Origin: Polaromonas sp. OV174
Lineage (GTDB): Bacteria; Pseudomonadota; Gammaproteobacteria; Burkholderiales; Burkholderiaceae_C
DNA length: 64,000 nt
Direction of reading: 5' to 3'
Assembly (NCBI RefSeq): GCF_900112285.1
Contig: NZ_FOKZ01000013.1
Span: 83,901 to 147,900 of the forward strand
The translations under genes and the position numbers were made by a program. A model generated the notes under the pieces. That model did not search any database. It saw only the letters and a program-made list of their open reading frames with translations, and was not told the DNA's origin. Positions 1 to 8,200 of this stretch are shown piece after piece (within the stretch, counting starts at the first letter, position 1; each line of letters starts with the position of its first letter).

Positions 1-426
1 GAAACCCGTGTGCTGGAGGCGGGCACGCAGCCGGTCCGGTTCGAGCTGGCCTCGCGCGACGGCCATGTCTACACCATAGGCATGAGCATCTGCTACGACC
101 TGCGGTTTCCCGAGCTCTACCGCGCCTTGCAGGCCGATCTGCTGCTGGTGCCCAGTGCCTTTACCTACACCACCGGCCAGGCGCATTGGGAGCTGTTGCT
201 GCGTGCCCGTGCGATTGAGAACCAGGCTTATGTGCTGGCCGCCGCGCAAGGCGGCAGGCATGAAAACGGACGCCGTACCTGGGGCCACAGCATGCTGGTC
301 GATCCCTGGGGCCAGCTGCTGGCGCAGCAGGCCGAGGATGCCGGCGTGGTGATGGGTGAAGTCGTGGCGGCCAGGCTGCAGGAGGTGCGCGATCGTCTAC
401 CGGCCTTGCGCCATCGCGTGCTGTGA
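1..426 (+). CDS. Carbon-nitrogen hydrolase (nitrilase superfamily amidase), C-terminal part
   Basis: The open frame runs in from before base 1, so the N-terminus with the catalytic Glu and Lys is outside the window. What is visible is the nitrilase-superfamily nucleophile region (ICYDLRFPELYR, with the catalytic Cys), then SAFTYTTGQAHWELLLRARA and IENQAYVLAAAQGG, then WGHSMLVDPWG. The spacing fits the Nit1/Nit2 omega-amidase or deaminated-glutathione amidase subgroup, which removes amide nitrogen from 2-oxo amides in the cytosol. The stop overlaps the GTG start of the sensor kinase by four bases, so the two are probably co-transcribed. The exact substrate cannot be read from this fragment. 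Confidence 0.85.
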   Translation, partial: ETRVLEAGTQPVRFELASRDGHVYTIGMSICYDLRFPELYRALQADLLLVPSAFTYTTGQAHWELLLRARAIENQAYVLAAAQGGRHENGRRTWGHSMLVDPWGQLLAQQAEDAGVVMGEVVAARLQEVRDRLPALRHRVL

Positions 427-2522
427 GGGAACTGAAGGTGAAGTTTCCTCGGGTGAGCAACATCATCAACTGGGCCGGCCGGCGCGGCTCGCTTTGGGTG
501 CTGCTGATGGTGCTGGTGCTGACCTTGCTGGGCATTCTGGTCTGGCTGGCCGGGCGCTATGAGTCCAGCCTGGTGCAAGGCCGGCTCGAGCGCAACGCCG
601 CAGAGACCGTGACCGACATACGCTCCGGGCTGGCCCGCAATCTCCATACTTTTCAGGCGTTGCAGTTCAGCGAGCGCCGACCCGAGAGCTGGCAACAGCC
701 GGCTGCCGAGGTGTTGCGTGGGCACCGCGAGATCATGCGGCTCGAATGGCGTTCCGAGACGCTGGAGCTGCTGAGTTTTGTCGATACCCCCTTTCGCACT
801 TCGGTGTTTGAACGGCTGGGGCGGGATAACCTGCTGTCCGACGTGAACCTGACCTGCACCACCGCCCGCCGCCTGAACGGGGCGGCCTATTCCATCAGCT
901 ACTTCCTGCCACAGCCCGACGGTCTGGGCATGGAGGTTTTTGACATGTGCATGCCGATTGTGCTGGCGGGCCAGCTGACCGGCTACACGGTGGCCACCTA
1001 TTCCCTGCAGGACATCCTGGGCGAGTTGGTGGGCCCACAACTGGCGCGCGGCGTCGCCCTGTCCTTCACCGAAGCGGACGGCACACGCCTGGCGCTGCAC
1101 GGCGCGCCCTCGCGCGGCAACCGGGTCTATGTGGCGCAGCAATTGCTGGATCTGCCCGGTGCCACGCTGGTGCTCAGGATGGAAAGCCGTCTTGGCACCC
1201 CGGCCCTGTTCCCCAACTTCCTGACGGCGCTGGTCATGGCCATGGCGCTGGCCTTGCTGGCGGTGCTGTTCCTGCTGGCTCGCGACATGCGGCGGCGCCT
1301 GAAAGTGGAGCACGATCTGGGCGAAGCCCTGGCCTTTCGCAAGGCCATGGAAAATTCGGTGCTGACGGGTTTGCGTGCGCGCGATCTGAAGGGGCGCATC
1401 ACCTATGTCAATCCGGCATTTTGCAAGATGGTGGGCGTGGAGGCCGGCGAGCTGCTCAACCAGAGCTTTCCGTCTCCTTATTGGCCGCCGGAGCTGGCGG
1501 GCATCTACCAGGAGCGCCAGGAAATCCGGCTGGCGGGCAACAGCCTGCCGCGCGAGGGCCATGAGTCGGTGTTCATGCGGCGCGATGGCACGCGGTTTCC
1601 GGTGCTCATCATGGAGGCGCCGCTGATCAACGCCGTGGGCAAGCATACCGGCTGGGTCAGCGCCATTCTCGATGTCAGTGAGCAACGCCGCATCGAAGAG
1701 CTGTCGCGGGCCAGCCAGGATCGCCTGCAGGCCACGGCCAGGCTGGCCATGGTCGGTGAAATGGCGTCCCTGCTCAGCCATGAGCTGAACCAGCCGCTGG
1801 CCGCGATTTCCAGCTATGCCACCGGCTCGCTCAATCTGCTGCGGGGTGAAATGGCGGCCCCTGGCCGGCCGGCCGAAGATCTGGCACCGCCCCTGTTTGA
1901 CGATTTGCAACTGGCCATGGGCCGCATCGCCGAGCAGGCCGAGCGCGCCGGCAAGGTCATCAAAAGCGTGCATGATTTCGTGCGCCGACGTGAACGGGTG
2001 CGCGAGGCGGTGGCGCCGCGCTCCTTGCTCGATGCCGTCATGCCGCTGGTGATTCTGCAGTCCCGCAAGCTGGGGGTGCGGGTAGTGATAGAGCTGGCTC
2101 CCGACTGCCCGGCGGTGCTGTGTGACCGCACCATGGTCGAGCAGGTGCTGCTCAATCTCTCGCGCAATGGCATGCAGGCGATGCAGGGCGTGGACGACCT
2201 GCCGAGCGCCGGTCTGCGCGGCAAGGTGCTGACGCTGCGCATACGTCCGGCGGCCGGCCATGCGTCAAGCCGCTGGATCGAATTTGCGGTGATTGACTGT
2301 GGTGAAGGCATTTCGGAAAAAGTGGCCGAGCAGCTGTTCACGCCCTTTTTCACCACCAAGGAAGAGGGCATGGGCCTGGGCCTGAGCTTGTGCCGCACCG
2401 TGATCGAGCAGCATGGTGGTTTTCTCGCTTATGCCGCCGCCCCGCCCCGGGGTACGATTTTCAGTTTTACCTTGCCAGCGGCTGGCGCGCCTGATGCCAC
2501 TGCCGCGCCACAGAACTTTTAG
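423..2522 (+). CDS. PAS-domain sensor histidine kinase
   Basis: Membrane sensor kinase of 699 residues. A membrane segment at about 24-44 is followed by a roughly 220-residue extracytoplasmic region and a second membrane segment near 266-288. A PAS domain lies around 302-420. The dimerisation/phosphoacceptor motif LLSHELNQPLAAI carries His453. The ATPase domain shows the N box (NLSRNGMQAM), the G1 box (DCGEGIS), FTPFFTTKEEGMG and a GLGLSLCRTVIEQHGG G2 box. The HELNQPL form of the H box is typical of DctB/DctS/FixL-like kinases that pair with FixJ/NtrC regulators, and a FixJ-type regulator follows 10 bases downstream. The GTG at 423 overlaps the previous stop; a GTG at 438 with GAGGGA upstream is an alternative start. 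The ligand is unknown. Confidence 0.9.
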   Translation: MRELKVKFPRVSNIINWAGRRGSLWVLLMVLVLTLLGILVWLAGRYESSLVQGRLERNAAETVTDIRSGLARNLHTFQALQFSERRPESWQQPAAEVLRGHREIMRLEWRSETLELLSFVDTPFRTSVFERLGRDNLLSDVNLTCTTARRLNGAAYSISYFLPQPDGLGMEVFDMCMPIVLAGQLTGYTVATYSLQDILGELVGPQLARGVALSFTEADGTRLALHGAPSRGNRVYVAQQLLDLPGATLVLRMESRLGTPALFPNFLTALVMAMALALLAVLFLLARDMRRRLKVEHDLGEALAFRKAMENSVLTGLRARDLKGRITYVNPAFCKMVGVEAGELLNQSFPSPYWPPELAGIYQERQEIRLAGNSLPREGHESVFMRRDGTRFPVLIMEAPLINAVGKHTGWVSAILDVSEQRRIEELSRASQDRLQATARLAMVGEMASLLSHELNQPLAAISSYATGSLNLLRGEMAAPGRPAEDLAPPLFDDLQLAMGRIAEQAERAGKVIKSVHDFVRRRERVREAVAPRSLLDAVMPLVILQSRKLGVRVVIELAPDCPAVLCDRTMVEQVLLNLSRNGMQAMQGVDDLPSAGLRGKVLTLRIRPAAGHASSRWIEFAVIDCGEGISEKVAEQLFTPFFTTKEEGMGLGLSLCRTVIEQHGGFLAYAAAPPRGTIFSFTLPAAGAPDATAAPQNF

Positions 2523-2532
2523 GACATTTGTT

Positions 2533-3159
2533 ATGGAACCGATTCAGCATGCCACGGTGTATATCGTCGACGACGATGCCAGCGTGCGCGATGCGCTGGC
2601 CTGGCTGCTGCGCACGCGGCGTCTGCTCAGCGAGAGCTTTGACAGTGCCGAGGCCTTTGATGCCCGGGTATCCCAGGGCTTTGAAGTTCAGTCGCCGTCC
2701 TGCGTGCTGCTGGACGTGCGCATGGCGGGCCTGAGCGGCCTGGCCATGTTTGAAAAACTGATTGCTTACGGCTTGCTGCCCACCCTGCCGGTGATTTTCC
2801 TGACCGGCCATGCCGACGTGCCCACCGCCGTGGACAGCGTCAAGCGGGGGGCGTTTGATTTTTTTGAAAAACCTTTTTCCGACAATGCCCTGGTGGACCG
2901 GATAGAGCAGGCGCTCAAGCATTCCGCCGCGGCCCTGGCCCTGCGCAGCCAGACCATCAGCTTGCGCGCCCAGCTCGATGGCCTGACCGAGCGCGAGAGC
3001 GATGTGATGCGGCTGGTGGTGGGCGGCCTGCCTAACAAGCTGGTGGCCGATCAGCTCGACATCAGCGTGCGCACGGTAGAGGTTCACCGGGCCAGGGTTT
3101 TTGACAAAATGGGGGTCAAGTCGGCGGTGGAATTGGCGAATTTGCTACGAAATTTGTAG
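2533..3159 (+). CDS. FixJ/LuxR-family response regulator
   Basis: A 208-residue two-domain regulator. The receiver domain has the acidic pair in YIVDDDASVRDAL, the phospho-acceptor Asp61 in CVLLDVRMAG, the Thr in VIFLTGHAD and the Lys in FFEKPFSD. The C-terminal LuxR/GerE helix-turn-helix includes LTERESDVMRLVVGGLPNK and ISVRTVEVHRARVFDKMG. It starts at the ATG at 2533, just after the kinase stop, so it is the cognate partner: the kinase should phosphorylate it and thereby activate DNA binding. DctR/TodT-type relatives control uptake or catabolic genes, but no target is obvious next to it. Confidence 0.92.
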   Translation: MEPIQHATVYIVDDDASVRDALAWLLRTRRLLSESFDSAEAFDARVSQGFEVQSPSCVLLDVRMAGLSGLAMFEKLIAYGLLPTLPVIFLTGHADVPTAVDSVKRGAFDFFEKPFSDNALVDRIEQALKHSAAALALRSQTISLRAQLDGLTERESDVMRLVVGGLPNKLVADQLDISVRTVEVHRARVFDKMGVKSAVELANLLRNL

Positions 3160-3179
3160 CGATTAAGTGCTGGTAAGGA

Positions 3180-3320
3180 CTATTTACGGTCCGGTCCGGA
3201 TTCCGCATCCGGTGCTTCTTCCTTGATCTCGCCATTTTTTCGGCCCGAAAACATCGTCCACCACACAATGAACACCATCAGCAGCAAGGCCCCGAGGGCT
3301 TCGAGTAAAAGTAGGGTCAT
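3180..3320 (-). CDS. Small single-pass membrane protein (46 aa), unknown function
   Basis: A short frame on the minus strand encodes a 46-residue protein. It has an N-terminal hydrophobic helix (about residues 2-24, LLLLEALGALLLMVFIVWW) and a charged tail ending ESGPDRK. The helix-plus-charged-tail pattern and its place divergent from mltA suggest a real small membrane protein, not a shadow frame. Its start codon at 3320 falls inside the upstream region of mltA, and a possible mltA ATG at 3319 would overlap it. No function can be assigned. It could instead be the untranslated 3' side of the regulator operon, so confidence is moderate. Confidence 0.5.
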   Translation of the reverse strand: MTLLLLEALGALLLMVFIVWWTMFSGRKNGEIKEEAPDAESGPDRK

Positions 3321-3351
3321 GACATTTCCTTGGAATACAAATGGGGTCTCG

Positions 3352-4479
3352 GTGCGATTGCTGCCAATTATCGCCATGGTTGCACTGCTGGCGTCCTGCG
3401 CCAGCACGCCGCTGCCGCCGTCCCAGCCGGTGCCTGAGCCTGTGGCCGCCAGCCGCCCCGCAGACAGCGGGGCGCTGCCGGCGCCCAAGGTGCAGGGAAA
3501 AAGCCGCTGGGTGGCGGTGTACTGGAACGAGTTGCCGGGCTTTGCCGACGATGCGCTGTTTGAGGCCTGGAACGCCTGGATCAAGAGCTGCGAGCGCCCG
3601 GGCCCGGTGTTTGCGCCGCTGTGCAGCGAGGTCAGGCGCCTGAGTATTGCCACCGTCGACGAGCAGCGCGCCTGGATGGTGGCCAGGCTGCAGCCCTACC
3701 GCGTCGAGAGCCTGCAGGGTGAGGCGCAAGGCTTGCTGACCAGCTATTACGAACCGGTGCTCAAGGCGAGCCGGCAGACTGGCGCGGGTTATGCCGTGCC
3801 TCTTTATCGCGCACCGGCCACGCTGGGCAGCCGCAAGCCCTGGTTCTCGCGCCAGGAAATCGACACCTTGCCCGAGGCCAGGGCGGCCCTGCAGGGGCGG
3901 GAAATCGCCTGGCTGGCCGACCCCATCGATGCGCTGATGCTGCACATCCAGGGCTCGGGCCGGCTCAGCATCAGCGAGCCCGACGGCGCGCAGCGCACGG
4001 TGCGCGTCGCCTTTGCCGGCTCCAACGATCAGCCTTACCGCAGCGTGAACCAGTGGCTGCTGTCGCAGGGCGTGAGCAAAATCAATCCCTGGCCGGATGC
4101 CACCAAGGCCTGGGTGCAACAAAACCCGGAGCGCGTGCAGCAGCTGCTGTGGAGCAATCCGCGCTACATCTTTTTCCGCGAGGAGGCGCTCAGCGAATTT
4201 GACGCCGCCTTTGGCCCCAAGGGCGCGCAGGGCGTGGCGCTGACGCCGGGCCGCTCCATCGCGGTCGATCCGGCCAGCATTCCCTACGGCACGCCGGTCT
4301 GGCTGGCCTCGCAAGGCGGCGCCGCCAGTCTGCAAAAACTGGTGCTGGCGCAAGACACCGGCAGCGCCATTGTTGGCGCCGTGCGGGCGGACTACTTTGC
4401 CGGCACCGGGGCCGAGGCCGGTGTGCTGGCGGCGCGCGTCAACCAGCCACTGCGGCTCTGGGTCTTGTGGCCCAAATAG
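3352..4479 (+). CDS. mltA: Membrane-bound lytic murein transglycosylase A
   Basis: Outer-membrane lipoprotein that cleaves the glycan strands of peptidoglycan, forming 1,6-anhydro-muramyl ends. The N-terminus is a lipoprotein signal with lipobox LLASC directly after a short hydrophobic stretch. That places the start at the GTG at 3352 (preceded by AAATGGGG) and not at the ATG at 3319. Family motifs follow in order: GLLTSYYEPVLKASR, ADPIDALMLHIQGSGRL, FAGSNDQPYRSVN, NPRYIFFRE, LTPGRSIAVDP, and AQDTGSAIVGAVRADYF in the C-terminal 3D barrel with the catalytic Asp. The length of 375 residues is normal. A strong hairpin follows the stop. Confidence 0.95.
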   Translation: MRLLPIIAMVALLASCASTPLPPSQPVPEPVAASRPADSGALPAPKVQGKSRWVAVYWNELPGFADDALFEAWNAWIKSCERPGPVFAPLCSEVRRLSIATVDEQRAWMVARLQPYRVESLQGEAQGLLTSYYEPVLKASRQTGAGYAVPLYRAPATLGSRKPWFSRQEIDTLPEARAALQGREIAWLADPIDALMLHIQGSGRLSISEPDGAQRTVRVAFAGSNDQPYRSVNQWLLSQGVSKINPWPDATKAWVQQNPERVQQLLWSNPRYIFFREEALSEFDAAFGPKGAQGVALTPGRSIAVDPASIPYGTPVWLASQGGAASLQKLVLAQDTGSAIVGAVRADYFAGTGAEAGVLAARVNQPLRLWVLWPK

Positions 4480-4496
4480 GCCCTGGCCCAGTCAGA

Positions 4497-4532
4497 CTGA
4501 TGGCATGACACGGGCAAGTGTCACGCCATCAG
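4497..4532 (+). terminator. Strong hairpin after mltA, likely bidirectional terminator
   Basis: A 15-bp stem with a single mismatch: CTGATGGC-A-TGACAC pairs with GTGTCA-C-GCCATCAG around a six-base loop. It lies between the convergent mltA and lrp genes. The T-run after it is weak (GGTTGTTAC), so it may act as a processing or stabilising hairpin instead. Confidence 0.6.
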
Positions 4533-4540
4533 GGTTGTTA

Positions 4541-4600
4541 CTTACTATCAAATAAATAGCTGGTTGTGCCCGTTGCTATTGGGCTAGGGCCTCATTTCCC
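4541..4600 (+). repeat. Dispersed Comamonadaceae-type repeat, copy A (extragenic)
   Basis: The left core ATAGCTGGTTGTGC (4556-4569) is followed by ATTGGGCTAGGGCC and CTCATTTCCC. Order and spacing match the other copies at about 22.2, 30.25 and 56.7 kb. It sits between the mltA hairpin and the 3' end of lrp. Confidence 0.7.
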
Positions 4601-4611
4601 TTAAATACTCA

Positions 4612-4638
4612 GGCTTCACCCGGCTTCACCCGGCTTCA
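4612..4638. repeat. 10-bp tandem repeat at the lrp stop codon
   Basis: The unit GGCTTCACCC occurs twice and is followed by a partial third copy GGCTTCA. The repeat contains the stop codon of the minus-strand Lrp gene (4616-4618) and encodes its last residues, so a change in unit number would shift the C-terminal frame. Confidence 0.75.
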
Positions 4639-5104
4639 GGTGGTTCAGCGGCAGCGCGCTGCTGACCTTCACTTCGCCCAGCGAAAAGCTGGTGTGCAAA
4701 TCCTTCACGTTGGGCAGGTTGATCAGCACGTCGCGCGCGAACTGGCTGAAGCTGTTGAGGTCGCGGCTGACCGCCTGCAGCTCAAAGGTCCCGGTGCCGC
4801 TGATGTAGTGGCAGCTCACGACTTCGGGGAGCTCCCGTATCGCTTCTTCGAGGGCCTTCAGCAGTTTGCCGCTGTTCTGGGCGGCGTCCAGTCGCACAAA
4901 GGCCAGCACGCCCAGGCCGATCTTGTGACGGTTGATTTCGGCGTGGTAGCCGGTGATGAAACCGGCTTCTTCCAGCGCCCGCACGCGCCGCCAACAAGGC
5001 GCGGCCGACAGGCCCACGCGTGAGGCCAGCTCGGTGTTGGTCAAGCGCGCCTCTTGCTGCAAGTGATTCAGGATGGCAATGTCAAACTTGTCTAATGTTT
5101 CCAT
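4616..5104 (-). CDS. Lrp/AsnC-family transcriptional regulator
   Basis: A 162-residue regulator. The N-terminal winged helix-turn-helix (LDKFDIAILNHLQQEARLTN, then ELASRVGLSAAPCWRRVRALE) is followed by a RAM ligand-binding domain. The RAM domain has the usual GVLAFVRLDA beta strand and the turn EVVSCHYISGTGTFELQA. The ATG at 5104 gives the family-standard N-terminus; an in-frame extension upstream to 5170 looks spurious. It is divergent from the indolepyruvate oxidoreductase gene with 185 bases between them. That is the usual arrangement for a local Lrp regulator that senses an aromatic or branched amino acid and controls its catabolic neighbour. That role is inferred. Confidence 0.92.
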   Translation of the reverse strand: METLDKFDIAILNHLQQEARLTNTELASRVGLSAAPCWRRVRALEEAGFITGYHAEINRHKIGLGVLAFVRLDAAQNSGKLLKALEEAIRELPEVVSCHYISGTGTFELQAVSRDLNSFSQFARDVLINLPNVKDLHTSFSLGEVKVSSALPLNHLKPGEAG

Positions 5105-5289
5105 AAATCCTATTTTGCAGCAAGAATCTTTCTCTGTCGGTCTTGAATGGGGCAAAAAAAGCAAAGACATATCAGAGGCTCAGGCATACACTTTGCCTGC
5201 AGTTGGTGGCCCGACCCTAGGCGGGTTTTGCTGTCCCTGCGCCACTCGCCCACAAGACGGGTATTACAACAATCTGGAGACCGACAACC
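5105..5289. promoter_or_regulatory. Divergent control region between lrp and the indolepyruvate oxidoreductase gene
   Basis: A 185-bp intergenic region serving both genes, with A-rich tracts at 5153-5168 of the kind Lrp proteins favour. The oxidoreductase ATG is preceded by a clear AATCTGGAGA ribosome site (5271-5280). I see no convincing -35/-10 pair. Confidence 0.4.
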
Positions 5290-8200
5290 ATGAACGCACC
5301 CTTGCCCGAGCACATCCGAAAAGCGCTGGAAACCGTCACGCTGGATGACAAATATGCCCTTGACCACGGCCGTGCTTTCATGAGCGGTGTGCAGGCGCTG
5401 GTGCGTCTGCCCATGCTGCAGCGCACGCGCGACGCCATCGCCGGCCTGAACACCGCCGGCTTCATCAGTGGTTACCGCGGCTCGCCGCTGGGCGGCTATG
5501 ACCAGGCGCTGACGGCGGCCAAGAAACATCTGGCGGCGCAAAACATCGTCTTTCAGCCAGGCGTCAACGAGGAGCTGGGCGCCACCGCCGTCTGGGGCAG
5601 CCAGCAGCTCGATTTGTACCCGCAAAGCAATAAGTTCGATGGCGTGTTCGGTATCTGGTATGGCAAGGGCCCGGGTGTGGATCGCTGCTCCGACGTCTTC
5701 AAGCATGCCAACATGGCAGGCACCGCCAAGCATGGCGGCGTGATCGCCATTGCCGGCGACGACCACATCAGCAAGAGCAGCACCGCTCCGCACCAGAGCG
5801 ACCATATTTTCAAGGCTTGCGGCCTGCCGGTGTTCTTCCCGTCCAGCGTGCAGGAAATTCTCGACATGGGCTTGCACGCCTTCGCCATGAGCCGCTTTTC
5901 GGGCGTCTGGTCGGGCATGAAAACGATTCAGGAAGTGGTGGAGTCGTCCAGCTCCGTCTCGGTCGATCCGGATCGCGTGAAGATCATCATTCCTGAAGAT
6001 TTTCAGATGCCGCCGGGCGGCCTGCATATCCGCTGGCCCGATGCGCCGCTGGAGCAGGAAGCGCGCCTGATGGACTACAAGTGGTATGCCGCGCTGGCCT
6101 ATATCCGGGCCAACAAGCTTAATTACAACGTGATTGAAGGCCCGAAAGATCGCTTCGGCATCATTGCCAGCGGCAAGGCCTTCAACGACACGCGCCAGGC
6201 GCTGACCGATCTGGGGCTGGACGAGGACACTTGCCATCAGTTGGGCATACGCCTGCACAAGGTCAATGTGGTGTGGCCGCTGGAAGCCAGCATCACGCGC
6301 GACTTTGCCCTGGGCCTGCAGGAAATCCTGGTGGTCGAGGAAAAACGCCAGGTCATCGAATACCAGCTCAAGGAAGAGCTTTACAACTGGCGCGCCGATG
6401 TGCGTCCCAATGTGCTGGGCAAGTTTGACGAGCCCGAGGGCGATGCCTCGGGCGGCGAATGGGGCCGCTCCAACCCCAGCGATAACTGGCTGCTGCGCGC
6501 CAAGGCCGACCTGACGCCGGCCATCATCGCCAAGGCCATCGCCAAGCGCCTGACCAAGTTGGGCGTGCCCGCCGACATCATCGCGCGCATGGACACGCGG
6601 CTGGCGATCATTGAGGCGCGCGAGCGCGCCATGGCGGCCATCGAGCTTGACACCGGGGAGCGCGCTCCCTGGTTTTGCAGCGGCTGCCCGCACAACACCA
6701 GCACCCGCGTGCCCGAAGGCTCGCGCGCCGTGGCCGGCATAGGTTGCCACTACATGGCAACCTGGATGGACCGCAGCACCTCTACCTTCACCCAGATGGG
6801 CGGCGAGGGCGTGCCCTGGGTCGGCCAGGCCGCTTTTACCAATGACCAGCACATCTTCGCCAATCTGGGCGACGGCACTTACTTTCATAGCGGCCTGCTG
6901 GCGATTCGCCAGAGCATTGCCGCCGGCGTCAACATCACCTACAAGATTCTCTACAACGACGCGGTCGCCATGACCGGCGGCCAGCAGGTCGGCGAGCGGC
7001 CTGAGGGCCACTCGGTGCCGCAGATCGCCAACAGCCTGCACGCCGAGGGCGTGGTCAAAATGGTGGTGGTGACGGATGAACCAGAGAAATACCGGGCCGG
7101 CGCCGCGCCAGCGCCGGCCCGGGCGGGCGCCACCGTTCACCCCGAGCTGGTGATGGGCTTGCCGCCAGGCGTCAGCGTCTATCACCGCGACGAGCTCGAT
7201 CGCCTACAGCGCGAGTTCCGGGAACTCAAGGGCACCAGCATCATCATTTACGACCAGACTTGCGCCACCGAAAAGCGCCGTCGCCGCAAGCGCGGCACCA
7301 TGGTCGACCCGGCCAAGCGCGTGGTCATCAATGAGCTGGTGTGCGAGGGCTGCGGCGACTGTTCGGTGCAGTCCAACTGCCTGTCGGTGGAGCCGCTGGA
7401 AACCGAGTTTGGCCGCAAACGCCAGATCAACCAGAACAGCTGCAACAAGGACTACTCCTGCGTCAAGGGCTTTTGCCCGAGCTTTGTCACGGTCGAGGGT
7501 GGCCAGCTCAAGAAGCCCAAAAAGGAGAAAAAGGGCGGCCTGGGCGCTTTGCCCCCGATTCCCGAGCCGGTGCTGCCGGTCGCTGAAAGTGCCTGGGGCA
7601 TCGTGGTCGGCGGCGTGGGCGGAACCGGCGTCATCACCATAGGCCAGTTGCTGGGCATGGCCGCCCATCTTGAGGGCAAGGGCGTGGTGACGCAGGATGC
7701 CGGCGGTCTGGCGCAAAAAGGCGGTGCCACCTGGAGCCATATCCAGATTGCCAACCGGCCCGAGGCGATTTACACCACCAAGGTGGATACCGCCAAGGCG
7801 GATCTGGTCATTGGCTGCGACCCTATCGTGACGGCCAGCCCTTACACGCTGGCCACCATGCAGCCGGGCCGCACCTTTGTGGCGATGAATTCGCATGGGG
7901 CGCCAACGGCAGCGTTCGTCACCAACCCCGGCTGGCAGTTTCCGGGTGGCAACTGCGAAAGCGCCGTGCGCTCGGCGGTGGGCGCCGGGGGCATGGCGAG
8001 TTTTGACGCCGAGCAGGTGGCGGTGCAGCTGATTGGCGATTCGATTTACACCAACCCGCTGATGCTGGGCTTTGCCTGGCAAAAAGGCCGGGTGCCGCTG
8101 TCGCATGCGGCGCTCATACGCGCCATCGAGCTCAACGGCGTGCAGGTTGAGAACAACAAGGCGGCGTTTGAATGGGGTCGTCGCTGCGCTCACGACCTGA

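Noticed and set aside
228..2261. A 677-codon open frame on the minus strand
   Set aside because: It lies antisense to a complete sensor kinase, is His/Gln/Arg-rich with no recognisable domain, and is a codon-bias shadow of a GC-rich gene.
4497..4600. The hairpin plus repeat after mltA read as a small RNA gene
   Set aside because: No promoter is visible and the hairpin is explained as a transcript end between convergent genes.
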